Part shown: positions 11,001 to 17,767 of the stretch, one piece after another
How the letters are laid out: each line of letters begins with the position of its first letter
How positions within the stretch are numbered: position 1 is the stretch's first letter
Assembly: GCA_040255675.1 (NCBI GenBank)
Contig: JBDZVM010000032.1
Location: 1-46,217 of the forward strand
DNA: 46,217 nucleotides
Source: JBDZVM01 sp040255675
Lineage (GTDB): Bacteria; Actinomycetota; Actinomycetes; Acidothermales; Acidothermaceae
Direction of reading: 5' to 3'
Program-made: the position numbers and the translations under genes
The notes under the pieces: model-generated
Databases searched by the model: none
What the model was told of the DNA's origin: nothing
What the model saw: only the letters and a program-made list of their open reading frames with translations

Positions 11001-11215
11001 ATAACCCTGTTAGCGGCGCGACTATATCGCTGTCAGGTGGCCCGACGGGTACTCCGACTCCGACTCCGACGACTGACGCGAATGGCAAAGTGACCATCAC
11101 TGGTATCGCTCCGGGGACCTACACGGTCACCGTGACAAGTACTCCGGGCGGAAGCGCGACTGGCGTCGTGGTGAGTTCCGGCGCCGATACCCCTGTGCCC
11201 ATCAAGGTCAGCTAA
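5063..11215 (+). CDS. Giant (~2050-residue) single-pass repeat protein (stalk protein C)
   Basis: This is the largest gene in the window and the third with the same plan: an Ig-like N-terminal region without a signal peptide, a transmembrane helix at about residues 230-252, and a Gly/Ser-only linker coded around 5890-6000. A very long array of CarboxypepD_reg/Cna-B/SpaA-like repeats follows and runs to the C-terminus. The last three repeats (about 90 residues each) resemble one another most closely and end in a run of beta strands with no LPXTG or other wall anchor. The start is uncertain. GTG at 5063 has GGAG eight bases upstream; GTG at 5054 and ATG at 5078 (overlapping the previous stop as ATGA) are in frame too. 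It would project far beyond the membrane. Its function is unknown; an adhesin, a wall-spanning stalk or a docking scaffold are alternatives. Confidence 0.85.
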   Translation: MDVDRMIEAFVQGCPSAPSGGVEVASGQPAQLQVVLRNIGVEPLDVAVEVVGLDPLWLSATRRVESLLPGEAATSTVIVTPPAGSSAGRYPVVVVVRPIVGSAASTDALQLDAVVVVGDMAGLRLALDPAEPSAVRSRRVNVELENKSSSPLTVGLSTSTSAGVRLSLDESSATVAGGQTASVRGRLSVRPKMFGQTRHIPFIVTAQGRTTPLRVDGVFVAKPLFGRGVARILAVALVVALWAAAALVGVDKISQRAHKNDQVSAAPTSQAPASAGASGGAGNSGSGGSGSGSGGSGSGGSGSGGSGSGSGASAVPASNKLTRVNGTVVGASPGGVTVTLSPTSLVDEAAEGATFVDVVQKRSPIGKISASNVSFVRSGTVGSTTVSTVTSSDGSFAFGGVRTPGYYLLTFEKAGYQTKRYVISPTPGDSTPLKVTMAAGEGSLSGSVNGPSGPLGGVAITITDGTVTISTSTPTTGDVGKWSVSGVSTPGTYLVTATSNGFGAQSTLVNLAAGATLGGVNLTLQPGVEALTGTVSGPDLSGKVSGLGGITVTATNGKVTRTATTVTTGPVGQYTLPDLPVPSTYTVTFSADGYAVRTAQVDLTGDAPSHTLDALMSLSTATVTGTVTDSSGTGLVGAGVVLTGQGGTYKTTTVSDPAGGFRVTGVVPGSYVVSAQKFGYDTQYTQVNVTMGTPIDVPAIKLPTHPGEVVAATAHVQGIVIDASTNDAITCGQATCTYTVSTTEKQSDGSTKPFSTTVTVTSGGQNPQYALPLLTDTNGLLPGLHTLTVTAAGYETATVNVQVPLGGIATAPIVALHPSATLTGTISTVVGAVPANTCVVMVPSSVTPNGAPPCTPDTNAAGGCTSDAGTFCGIVDSKNQYTVRPNHGSYQVWVVPGDTDYLPTGPVFISLDVSEVKAYNATLNRLGRLQVFVQKPDPAGNLVLAGSGVTVTATQTGNSANTVTATTGSTSGALLTGLLPGTYTVQATEGTDLSGVVTVGVALNSDGSAATTVVMTATIEGVRGRLVYLVDGSPQPIANATVTLTGVWFYWGTTPYKISLPVVTDSNGCFAFSDTGAVPADVGTGGCETGNVPTTWLPIVTPYVDVSLTLPTGYPTFTPATFGVSSSSLLTVTAGTPPRTVSGTVTVAGGGSPDLSAVQFEVSAQPGGSGTVKLSSDSTGTISWYDSSEGNQLNVAWPGTYTIQASMSGYDSAPQTFTIDAKTDGSTYTLPTFQLEPYGALLVGAVDQNGDPIKNNSSTAPNLTFTLNGQTLSPTPGQSTVKFANLSSNKTYNVTVQAAGYQFKTSGSLSVTAGDTNPTTPQNVTLSRDGAIAGTVYAVTYKTDGTTQISKSAIGGVKVSATDGTDTFSTTSAADGSYRITGTAAAEGLNTGTWTVTTDAVKNTDGTTAYAATSASVDVTSTSSDTSNDILIAAQTATLTIVVQSDDKPAQDIAGATVTLQSSATGTLSPTTTSGNSYTFANLPPISYSLNVMATNYSPVNKTETVSPGQIATDYITMATQVNSFYGTVTGYQGTTSLGALEGALVTVTDSKGNTVGTDTTDADGGYQVSGLKSSTGTGYTITVTATDYQAATKTKITVSGGTTKQVDVNIYLYSHKVTFTVSSSLASVKVTGSVTIKPQGSTGTQQTVNITTDVLSGNQVAVFNQVYPDIYDITVTGSGSHHGDFTPTGSPLTVHGTATDEADSLTVNELELQISATANPPKTTLSTSVSVTPSGGSAVSLGSLTANGTSTLDVYFDSGNTYTVTASATGYSDGTYVTKSGDTSDTVALVLNQTPGSMKVTVKDSANNLIDGATVSLSGGTNPPADQTTSSGVTTFQDDVLPGTYTVTVDKSGSPTLHGSATGQVVTSGNTTNAIVTIDDGSLTVTFEDSTGAAVSGATVTLSGGPTAGPTTAPTTNASGQVTFSSLAPGTYSVSITKSGSPSLSGSASGLVVSSNATTTPTVTVATGSMTITVTDNSNNPVSGATISLSGGPTGTPTPTPTTDANGKVTITGIAPGTYTVTVTSTPGGSATGVVVSSGADTPVPIKVS

Positions 11216-11306
11216 CTTCGTTGTGCCGTGATGCTGCTCACCTGCGGCTCAGCTTTTCAACGCGCTGGCCGATACGACATAAAACGCCGGCGACAAGGAG
11301 CGTTGG

Positions 11307-12260
11307 GTGAGGCTGGCTCGGCCGTCGGCAGTGTGGTCGCTAGCGTTGCTTTACGCTGGCGGGGCGTTCGTGGCTTTCGCCGCGGCGGCGTTTCCGGTCG
11401 ATCCTGCCGCGCCGCGAGGCCTGTTAGCCGCTATCGGCATCAAGGCGCTTCTTGTCGCGTTACTGATCCATCTGTTGGGTGCGCGAATTCCCGTGTGGGG
11501 GGTTCACGCCGTGTTGTCGACGAGCTTGATCACTCTCGCTGTGCTCGTCGCGCACGCGTTGACACTCGCCGGTGCCGTGCACGCGGCTTTCGTTTACCTG
11601 TGCGTCGTCCTTTACGCCGCCCATTTCATCGGACGGCGCTCCGCACTGTTTTACGCGGCCTCGGGCTCAGCGTCATATGGCATTGGCCTGGTGGCTAATC
11701 GGTTGCACGGCGCACTTTCGTCGTGGCTGCTGGTAACCGTGTTGCTCCTTACAATGGCGCTGGTGGTTTCAAATCTGGTCGGCCGACTCGAGCGGCAGGC
11801 ATCGATCGACCCTTTGACGGGTGCCTTGAACAGAGCCGGCCTATTCGACGCCGCCGCCAATATCGTCCGGATTGCGGCGAGGTCCGGAGCCCCGGCCAGT
11901 GTGGTGATGCTCGACCTTGACGAGTTCAAGGCGATCAACGATCGGTTCGGCCATGCCGAAGGCGATCGTGTCTTGAAGGTCGCCACCGATTCCTGGCGCG
12001 CACTCCTACGCCCGACTGACCGGCTGGCGAGGATCGGCGGCGACGAGTTCGTCGTCCTTCTTCCAGGCTTGACGGCGGCCGAAGCGCGCCTCGTCGCTGA
12101 ACGGCTCGTCGCCGGCGTCGACTCGTCGTGTTCGGCCGGGGTGGGTGAACGACGTCCGGACGACGACATAGACCGCCTTCTTGCTCGCGCGGACGCGGAT
12201 TTGTACGAAGCGAAGGCACGGCGACGCCGCGTCGAGCGGGCACTGCCGCACGCAGGCTAG
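11307..12260 (+). CDS. Membrane-bound GGDEF diguanylate cyclase
   Basis: This 317-residue protein is predicted to make cyclic di-GMP from two GTP. Residues 1-150 contain about five or six hydrophobic segments, ending in a short helix that leads into the catalytic domain. The GGDEF domain covers about 165-315 and keeps the intact signature R-I-G-G-D-E-F. An RPTD sequence lies five residues before GGDEF, matching the product-inhibition I-site (RxxD). The GTG start at 11307 has AAGGAG six bases upstream. There is no EAL domain and no recognisable sensor domain beyond the membrane block. It stands alone, 91 bp after the giant repeat gene, and is probably transcribed separately. Confidence 0.93.
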   Translation: MRLARPSAVWSLALLYAGGAFVAFAAAAFPVDPAAPRGLLAAIGIKALLVALLIHLLGARIPVWGVHAVLSTSLITLAVLVAHALTLAGAVHAAFVYLCVVLYAAHFIGRRSALFYAASGSASYGIGLVANRLHGALSSWLLVTVLLLTMALVVSNLVGRLERQASIDPLTGALNRAGLFDAAANIVRIAARSGAPASVVMLDLDEFKAINDRFGHAEGDRVLKVATDSWRALLRPTDRLARIGGDEFVVLLPGLTAAEARLVAERLVAGVDSSCSAGVGERRPDDDIDRLLARADADLYEAKARRRRVERALPHAG

Positions 12261-12346
12261 TTTCGCGAAATCGCAAAAGGAAAATCGCCCAAGGCGCCAC
12301 TTCCTTCGCGATGACGGCTTTGTGGCGGGTACGGTTTACTTGAGCC

Positions 12347-13123
12347 ATGCGATTCGATCGAGGCGCGCCGCGGCCTGATCCGGTCGACTACATGCTCGAT
12401 GTCGCACGTACGGCGCCGGCCGTTGCTTACAAGGCCTATGTCGCGAACCAGCTCGCGCTCATGCCGGGACACACCGTCGTCGATGTCGGCTGCGGCCCCG
12501 GTACGGATCTTTCGGCGGTCCGTAACCCTGTCGGCCCGTCAGGTCTCGTGGTGGGCATTGATGTCGACCCGCGCATGCTTGCCGTTGCTCGTGAGCGACT
12601 CCGGCCCGGCGATGATGTGCGACTTGCCAGCGCTGATGCCCATGCGTTGCCCTTCGCGAGCGATTCGATCGATCGAATCCGTGTTGACCGGGCGTTGCAA
12701 CACCTCATTAAACCGTCGCGTGTGCTGGCCGAATTCTTGCGCGTCCTGCGCCGAGATGGACTTGTCGTGGCCGCGGAGCCCGACTGGCGAACTATGGTGA
12801 TTGACGGTGCTGACGACACCATCAGTCACGCGTTCGTCGATTACACCTGCCGCGACATCGTTCGCAACGCGAGCATCGGTAGCCAGATCAGCCAACTCGG
12901 TTCGGACGTCGGATTTGCGGTTCGCGGCATCGCCACACTCCCTACCGTGTTCAGCGACTTCGCGACTGCCGACAAGGTCTTCGGTTTGTCACGCAATGCG
13001 GAAGCTGCCTCGCGGGCCGGATACATCTCGGCGGAGAGCACGGCGCTCTGGCTGCGCGAACTTCGCGCGAGGCCGATGCGTGCTTCGGTCACGCTGTTCG
13101 TGACGACCCTCGCGGCCGGGTGA
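12347..13123 (+). CDS. Class I SAM-dependent methyltransferase (UbiE-like)
   Basis: The 258-residue protein contains the SAM-binding motif I V-V-D-V-G-C-G-P-G-T-D at about residues 45-55, an acidic residue ending strand 2 (G-I-D-V-D-P), and a motif II/III region (S-A-D-A-H-A-L-P-F) typical of Methyltransf_11 enzymes. The C-terminal third is the variable substrate-binding part, so the methylated substrate cannot be deduced. The ATG start gives a normal family length. The gene is flanked by short intergenic regions and has no evident operon partner. Confidence 0.9.
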   Translation: MRFDRGAPRPDPVDYMLDVARTAPAVAYKAYVANQLALMPGHTVVDVGCGPGTDLSAVRNPVGPSGLVVGIDVDPRMLAVARERLRPGDDVRLASADAHALPFASDSIDRIRVDRALQHLIKPSRVLAEFLRVLRRDGLVVAAEPDWRTMVIDGADDTISHAFVDYTCRDIVRNASIGSQISQLGSDVGFAVRGIATLPTVFSDFATADKVFGLSRNAEAASRAGYISAESTALWLRELRARPMRASVTLFVTTLAAG

Positions 13124-13201
13124 CCGTCGTCGAGAAATGTTGCAAGATGGGCTTGTGGCACATGGAGCAAGCTGCGGACGTACAGACGGAGGCCGCTCAA
13201 G

Positions 13202-13630
13202 ATGCAAGACGACCACGCGCATTGCGATCACCCCAAGATTGCCGATTTCACCAATCTTCTCGTACGTGACGTGATGGTGTCGCGGCCGAAGACCATGCCG
13301 GCGACCGCATCGGTGGCCGACGTGCGGCGCACGTTCGAGAATCCGCACGTGGTTTCGGCCTTGCTCGTCGCCGGTACCTCGTTCGCCGGCCTCCTCAACC
13401 GGGCTGATCTTCCGGCCGACGCGAGCGCTAGCGTTCCGGCACGCGAGTTCGCGCGAACCGACGTCCCGACGATCAGTCCTCACGCCCGCGTGGCCGACGC
13501 GATCGCCGTTCTCGATGCGGCCGACGACCGACGGTTGGTTGTGCTCGACGACGACGGCGTGACCCTCGCGGGATTGATCTGCCTCGACGAATCACGCGAC
13601 AGTTTCTGTCAGTCGAATCTGAGTTCTTGA
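13202..13630 (+). CDS. CBS-domain-pair protein
   Basis: This 142-residue protein consists almost wholly of two CBS motifs (about residues 15-70 and 78-133). They have the characteristic V-R-D-V-M-V start of the first motif and the V-A-D-A-I-A-V-L-D helix in the second. Such pairs bind adenine nucleotides and act as energy-state sensors or as regulatory partners. There is no fused effector domain, so its target is unknown. The second motif ends R-L-V-V-L-D-D-D-G-V-T-L-A-G, as in complete CBS folds. The N-terminal D-D-H-A-H-C-D-H stretch is rich in potential metal ligands. Confidence 0.85.
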   Translation: MQDDHAHCDHPKIADFTNLLVRDVMVSRPKTMPATASVADVRRTFENPHVVSALLVAGTSFAGLLNRADLPADASASVPAREFARTDVPTISPHARVADAIAVLDAADDRRLVVLDDDGVTLAGLICLDESRDSFCQSNLSS

Positions 13631-13682
13631 CGGGCGGTCGAAATGATTCGCCGCGTCGACCCTGAACTGGCACGATACCGCG

Positions 13683-14414
13683 GTGCTTCAAGACCATTTC
13701 GGTGAGGAAGTCGCCGCCAGGTATGACGACGACGCTTCCGCCATGTTCGCGGCAGATGTCGTCGAACCGGTCGTCGACTTCCTTGCGGGTCTGGCGGGCG
13801 ACCGTCCAGCGCTCGAGCTAGGTATCGGCACCGGCCGTATCGCATTGCCGTTGAGCCGGCGCGGCATCTGTGTGCACGGCATCGATTCGTCGTCCGCGAT
13901 GGTGGCCCGCTTGCACGCAAAGCCAGGCGGAGCCGAAATCCCCGTCACTATCGGCAACTTCGCGACAACGACCCTCGATGAGACTTTTTCGCTGGCCTAC
14001 CTCGTATTCAACACGATCGAAAATTTGACGACGCAAGACGAGCAGGTCGAATGCTTCCGCAATGTTGCCGCCCATCTCGAAGTTGGCGGATCGTTCGTGA
14101 TCGAGGTCGGCGTACCAGACCTTCAGCGCTTGCCGCTCGGCGAGACCATCAGGCCGTTTACGGTGACGCCGACAATCTTGGGCTTCGACGAGTACGACAT
14201 CACCACGCAAGGGCTCATCTCACACCACTACCGGCTTGAGGACGGGCAGCTTCACACCTTTTCGGTTCGGTTCCGCTACGTGTGGCCGTCTGAACTCGAT
14301 CTCATGGCGCGCATTGCGGGCATGCGACTGCGCGAACGCTGGGGCGATTGGCAACGTAGCCCGTTCACCCGCGAGAGTACGAAGCATATTTCGGTCTGGC
14401 AAAAGACGGTCTAG
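13683..14414 (+). CDS. Class I SAM-dependent methyltransferase
   Basis: This 243-residue protein has the SAM-binding loop L-E-L-G-I-G-T-G-R-I near residue 42, followed by G-I-D-S-S at the end of strand 2. It belongs to the Methyltransf_25/11 type common in actinobacteria. The residues after motif III (Y-L-V-F-N-T-I-E-N-L) are typical of this subfamily, whose substrates are mostly unknown. GTG at 13683 is the chosen start. Its stop overlaps the stop of the opposite-strand VOC gene by four bases, so the two converge with no room for a terminator. Confidence 0.9.
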   Translation: MLQDHFGEEVAARYDDDASAMFAADVVEPVVDFLAGLAGDRPALELGIGTGRIALPLSRRGICVHGIDSSSAMVARLHAKPGGAEIPVTIGNFATTTLDETFSLAYLVFNTIENLTTQDEQVECFRNVAAHLEVGGSFVIEVGVPDLQRLPLGETIRPFTVTPTILGFDEYDITTQGLISHHYRLEDGQLHTFSVRFRYVWPSELDLMARIAGMRLRERWGDWQRSPFTRESTKHISVWQKTV

Positions 14415-14875
14415 TTAGCCGCGACGAAGATGCAGAACGGGTGACCTGCGGGGTCGGCATAAATGCGGATCGGTTCTTCCTCGTCGTCCGACTCGTCTCG
14501 CAGCAGACGCGCGCCCAGGTTTAGCGCTCGCTCGTGTTGGTGGTCGAGCTCTTGCTTGGTCGTCACGCTCAAGTCGAGGTGTAGCTGTTGGGGAATCTCG
14601 TCTGTGGGCCACGTTGATTCGGGTAGCGTCGCGACTTGCTGAAAGGCGACGCGGGTTCCGCTCGAAGGGTCTCGGATGACGAGAAATTCGCCAGCGGCCA
14701 CGTCGACTTCTCCCGGCAGTGGTGGCTCGTCTCCCGCGCGGTACTCGAACCCGAGCAACTGGCGGTAAAACTCGGCCAGGCGGCGAGCGTCGGTGGCGTC
14801 GAGAACGGTTTGTCGCAGTCGCGGAAACTGCGGGTTCGTCGTCGTGGCACTATCTGGCATTGGCTGATTGGCCAT
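14411..14875 (-). CDS. VOC/glyoxalase-family protein
   Basis: The ATG at 14875 gives a 154-residue protein beginning M-A-N-Q. The frame is open further upstream but shows no family-like residues there. Two beta-alpha-beta-beta-beta modules fit the glyoxalase/bleomycin-resistance/dioxygenase fold. The first contains the helix D-A-R-R-L-A-E-F-Y-R-Q-L-L-G-F; the second ends in D-P-A-G-H-P-F-C-I. This subfamily is common in actinobacteria and mostly uncharacterised. The metal ligands are not all obvious, so it may be a non-enzymatic binding protein. Confidence 0.9.
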   Translation of the reverse strand: MANQPMPDSATTTNPQFPRLRQTVLDATDARRLAEFYRQLLGFEYRAGDEPPLPGEVDVAAGEFLVIRDPSSGTRVAFQQVATLPESTWPTDEIPQQLHLDLSVTTKQELDHQHERALNLGARLLRDESDDEEEPIRIYADPAGHPFCIFVAAN

Positions 14876-15096
14876 GATGAGACCTCCGCTCGGGTATTCG
14901 ACGTGACTCAGCTTATGCGTCGTCGGCGGTTGGCGTCGCTCGTCGCTGTAGGGTCGACCACCGCCGGTTTGCCCCGGCCGTTGGCGGTTCACATTGTGCG
15001 TACGTCTCGTTTTCGCCGTCCACAATTCCCTTTGCTGGTAGTGGTTTTGTCGGTGGCCGGGTCTAGGGTTCTTGTATCTGAAGCGAACGGGGGTGA

Positions 15097-16341
15097 GTGC
15101 GGGTCATGCGGGCGATCGCCGAGTTGGAACGTGTTGTCGATGTGCTTCAAGCGGACGACGGTCGCGCGCCAGACGCGGTCATGCTCGACGAGTTACGCGC
15201 GTTGCGCCGGCAGATCGACCGCCTGGAGTCGGTATTCAGCCAGCGGGTCACCGCCGCGCACGAGGCCGGCGCGGCGGACGCCGAAGGGTTCGCCACGACG
15301 GCTGCGTTTTTGCGCCACGAGTGCCATCTGAGCGGGGCGGCCGCGCGAGCCCGGGTTGACGTCGGCCTGGGGCTTTCACGCCGGCCGGCAGTCGCGGTGG
15401 AGTTCGCGGCTGGCACGATCTCCTACGCGCACGCGAAAGTTATCACTGAGGCGTTGACGTCGTTCCCAGAAAAGCTGCAGGCCGACGCGGAGCCGGTGTT
15501 GCTCGAAGCCGCGCGCAGCTACGATCCCAGCCGTGTCGGTGAGGTTGCGCGGCGGCTTCGCCACATCATCGATCCTGACGGGCAGGCCGGTGTCGACGAG
15601 CGGCATTACGAGAACCGCTGGTTCGAGCTGCCGATCACGTTTCGTGGTGTCGGTGTGCCGCGTGGGCTGCTCGACCCCGAGTCGGCCGCGATCGTGCGCA
15701 CCGCCATCGACGCGTTGAGCACCAAAGCAGGTGCCCTCGACGAGCGCACGCCCGCGCAGCGCCGCGCCGACGCGCTGGTCGAGCTGGCACGCCGTGCGCT
15801 CGCCTCCGGCGACTTGCCAGAGTCTGGTGGAGAGCGCCCTCACCTCAACGTCAGCGTCGACTTCGCCTCGCTGACCGGTGAAACAGCCGTCCCGGGCGAG
15901 ATGAACGTCGGCGGGTCGCTCGGCCGCGACGCCGTGCGCCGCATCGCCTGTGACGCCAGCGTCACCCGCATCGTCACGGCAAGCCCCGGCGGAGTTGAGG
16001 GTTTGCCCCGGCATTATCTTGACGCGTTACCACCGCCGTTACGCGGCGCGAGTCAAATACTCGACGTCGGGCGAAGTTCGCGCACCGCGACCGCCGCGAT
16101 CCGAAAAGCGTTAGCGGCGCGCGACAAAGGCTGCGTGATGCCCGGCTGCGACCGGCCACCCTCACGCTGCGAAGCACACCACAAGATTCACTGGTCTGAC
16201 GGCGGCGTCACCGCGTTACACAATATGGTGCTGCTGTGCACTTATCACCACCACTTCGTTCATGAATACAAATGGCGAATACACATCCACGACGACGGCA
16301 CTGTCACCGTGACACCACCGCCACCCGCGCAGGTCGCGTAA
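15097..16341 (+). CDS. DUF222 / HNH endonuclease-domain protein (13E12 repeat family)
   Basis: This 414-residue protein has an N-terminal DUF222 region (about 20-310, mainly helical, Ala/Arg-rich) and a C-terminal HNH nuclease module (about 345-400). The nuclease module has the zinc-binding C-V-M-P-G-C-D and the E-A-H-H-K-I-H-W core, then H-N-M-V-L-L-C-T-Y-H-H-H-F-V-H-E. This is the 13E12 family found in many copies in actinobacterial genomes. The family's biological role is unclear; association with mobile DNA is often suspected. Start GTG 15097 or ATG 15106. Confidence 0.92.
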   Translation: MRVMRAIAELERVVDVLQADDGRAPDAVMLDELRALRRQIDRLESVFSQRVTAAHEAGAADAEGFATTAAFLRHECHLSGAAARARVDVGLGLSRRPAVAVEFAAGTISYAHAKVITEALTSFPEKLQADAEPVLLEAARSYDPSRVGEVARRLRHIIDPDGQAGVDERHYENRWFELPITFRGVGVPRGLLDPESAAIVRTAIDALSTKAGALDERTPAQRRADALVELARRALASGDLPESGGERPHLNVSVDFASLTGETAVPGEMNVGGSLGRDAVRRIACDASVTRIVTASPGGVEGLPRHYLDALPPPLRGASQILDVGRSSRTATAAIRKALAARDKGCVMPGCDRPPSRCEAHHKIHWSDGGVTALHNMVLLCTYHHHFVHEYKWRIHIHDDGTVTVTPPPPAQVA

Positions 16342-16361
16342 CCGCAGCATGCCCGCGATGT

Positions 16362-16499
16362 CTACTCCGGCGGATACATTTGCTGGACGCGCATTCCACT
16401 CGAACTAGAGGTGTCAGGTGAGACTTCGAACACGTAGTCGGCAGGGCCGACCGGACGTCGCTCGTGCGCGGGCGTGCTGATCCAAACGCATACCGCCAT
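16362..16499 (-). pseudogene. Probable 3' remnant of a decayed gene
   Basis: On the minus strand a 45-codon frame (ATG 16499 to TAG 16362) encodes residues including P-A-D-Y-V-F-E-V-S-P-D-T and M-R-V-Q-Q-M-Y-P-P-E. It is more protein-like than chance in this sequence. It is closed upstream by a stop at 16506, but the protein-like pattern (W-R-S-T-V-V-P-R-E-G-G-W) seems to continue in another frame, which suggests a frameshifted remnant. The parent gene is not recognised. The remaining bases of 16342-16629 hold nothing else I can identify. Confidence 0.35.
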
Positions 16500-16629
16500 C
16501 CGCCTTCACGCGGCACGACCGTGCTTCGCCAACCGTCGCTGCCGGGCACTTTTCGCTGTAGCAGGTGAGCGCGACAGGCTGCGACGGCGTTTCCGTCAGT
16601 CACTCGCGAGTCGATGCATCGACGATAGG

Positions 16630-16719
16630 TCACACCCATGCCCTAGTCCGGCGACGGTGAGGCGTGCTTACGGCTCCAGGTTCCGCGCGCCGCGCGTGTC
16701 CTCTCGCTTCGCTTGGCAT
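16630..16719 (-). pseudogene. Truncated third copy of the immunity gene
   Basis: Two bases after the stop of the second immunity gene, an ATG opens a frame whose first 17 codons encode the same residues as that gene's start (M-P-S-E-A-R-G-H ... P-G-A-V). It then runs into unrelated residues and ends at 16630. The identical block stops at 16670, where homology ends abruptly. It looks like the 5' stump of a further tandem copy left by deletion or unequal recombination. Confidence 0.75.
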
Positions 16720-16952
16720 GGTTAGTTGAGGGGGCCGACCATGTTGCCGTCGTAGTAGCCGTTGTTGGCGGCGGCGATCTGTTCGACTTGGTCTTCGGTG
16801 TCGGGGTCGGGTCGGCCGGGGCGTTGCGCCCACACGACCCATTCGTCGGTGCCGGCGTCTTGGTCGACCTCGATGTTCTTCAAGCCGAGTTCGCGGATTG
16901 CTTCGGCTGCTTTTTCTGCGTCGTCGCGCTTCTGGAAAATGCTGATGTGAGT
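16670..16952. repeat. Direct repeat copy 1 (about 283 bp, shared with 17485-17767)
   Basis: Apparently identical to 17485-17767 at an offset of 815 bp, by eye. It spans the first 17 codons of the next immunity copy, the 2-bp spacer and most of the RraB-like 3' domain of the immunity gene. The first mismatches are at 16669 and 16953. Confidence 0.85.
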
Positions 16953-17534
16953 CGTGTGGATACGCCGTTTCTTTGGTTTTTCGTCGGGTGGCGGGGGTGC
17001 AGGCGTGGGTTCCTCGTCGTCGGGGATGCCGAGCGCCAGGCCGCGGGCCATCGATGGCACCCAATGCTTCTCGATCATCCACGACAGCGTTCCGTAGAAC
17101 GGGATCTCCCAGAGTGGCAACGTTGACAGGTCGGCGCCCGGATGGCGCTCAAGGTATTCAGCACCGGTGATCCACGCGTAGTCGGGTTCGATGATCGTTC
17201 CTACCTCCGGTTGTACATCGGCGATGAACCGCAAGGGTGGCATACCCGACTCGGTCTCAGGAACCGGCAGGTGCGCGACAATGCGACCCTCGCGACGGCC
17301 AATCGTGGTGTCGAGGTGATACTGCGTGCGAAACTGCGAGGGCCGTGCGATTAGTCCCCGCAACGCGCGTCGGTCGAGCGGCTCATCGAATATCCCTGGC
17401 ATTACTCGAATTAGTGGCGCATGCCATCCTGGGCGGACGTATTGCGCGTAGGCCAACTGCCCCGTGCGCAGCCGGAGCTCGATCACGGCTCCAGGTTCCG
17501 CGCGCCGCGCGTGTCCTCTCGCTTCGCTTGGCAT
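16722..17534 (-). CDS. Second candidate immunity protein (Imm26-like + RraB-like fusion)
   Basis: The ATG at 17534 (M-P-S-E-A-R-G) lies 2 bp after the preceding immunity gene's stop and gives 270 residues. Residues ~13-150 resemble Imm26-type immunity proteins: P-G-A-V-I-E-L-R-L-R-T-G-Q-L-A-Y-A-Q followed by I-R-V-M-P-G-I-F-D. A Pro/Glu-rich linker leads to a C-terminal domain (about 190-270). That domain matches the RraB (regulator of RNase E B) pattern: F-Q-K-R-D-D-A-E, a Trp-V-V-W-A strand and a final N-N-G-Y-Y-D-G-N. The N-terminal part differs noticeably from the first copy while the C-terminal part is nearly identical. The presumed role is neutralising the adjacent GIY-YIG toxin or a related one. 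The family names are my pattern match, not a search result. Confidence 0.8.
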   Translation of the reverse strand: MPSEARGHARRAEPGAVIELRLRTGQLAYAQYVRPGWHAPLIRVMPGIFDEPLDRRALRGLIARPSQFRTQYHLDTTIGRREGRIVAHLPVPETESGMPPLRFIADVQPEVGTIIEPDYAWITGAEYLERHPGADLSTLPLWEIPFYGTLSWMIEKHWVPSMARGLALGIPDDEEPTPAPPPPDEKPKKRRIHTTHISIFQKRDDAEKAAEAIRELGLKNIEVDQDAGTDEWVVWAQRPGRPDPDTEDQVEQIAAANNGYYDGNMVGPLN

Positions 17535-17767
17535 GGTTAGTTGAGGGGGCCGACCATGTTGCCGTCGTAGTAGCCGTTGTTGGCGGCGGCGATCTGTTCG
17601 ACTTGGTCTTCGGTGTCGGGGTCGGGTCGGCCGGGGCGTTGCGCCCACACGACCCATTCGTCGGTGCCGGCGTCTTGGTCGACCTCGATGTTCTTCAAGC
17701 CGAGTTCGCGGATTGCTTCGGCTGCTTTTTCTGCGTCGTCGCGCTTCTGGAAAATGCTGATGTGAGT
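17485..17767. repeat. Direct repeat copy 2 (about 283 bp, shared with 16670-16952)
   Basis: Second copy of the direct repeat, at an offset of 815 bp. It covers the 5' end of the second immunity gene and the 3' RraB-like part of the first one. Confidence 0.85.

Noticed and set aside
15097..16341. DUF222-HNH gene as the toxin of the adjacent module
   Set aside because: It is on the opposite strand, belongs to a widespread multicopy family, and lies beyond the immunity genes in the wrong orientation.
16304..16639. A 111-codon minus-strand frame after the immunity array
   Set aside because: It overlaps the HNH gene's 3' end and changes protein character midway; better explained as a frameshifted remnant than an intact gene.
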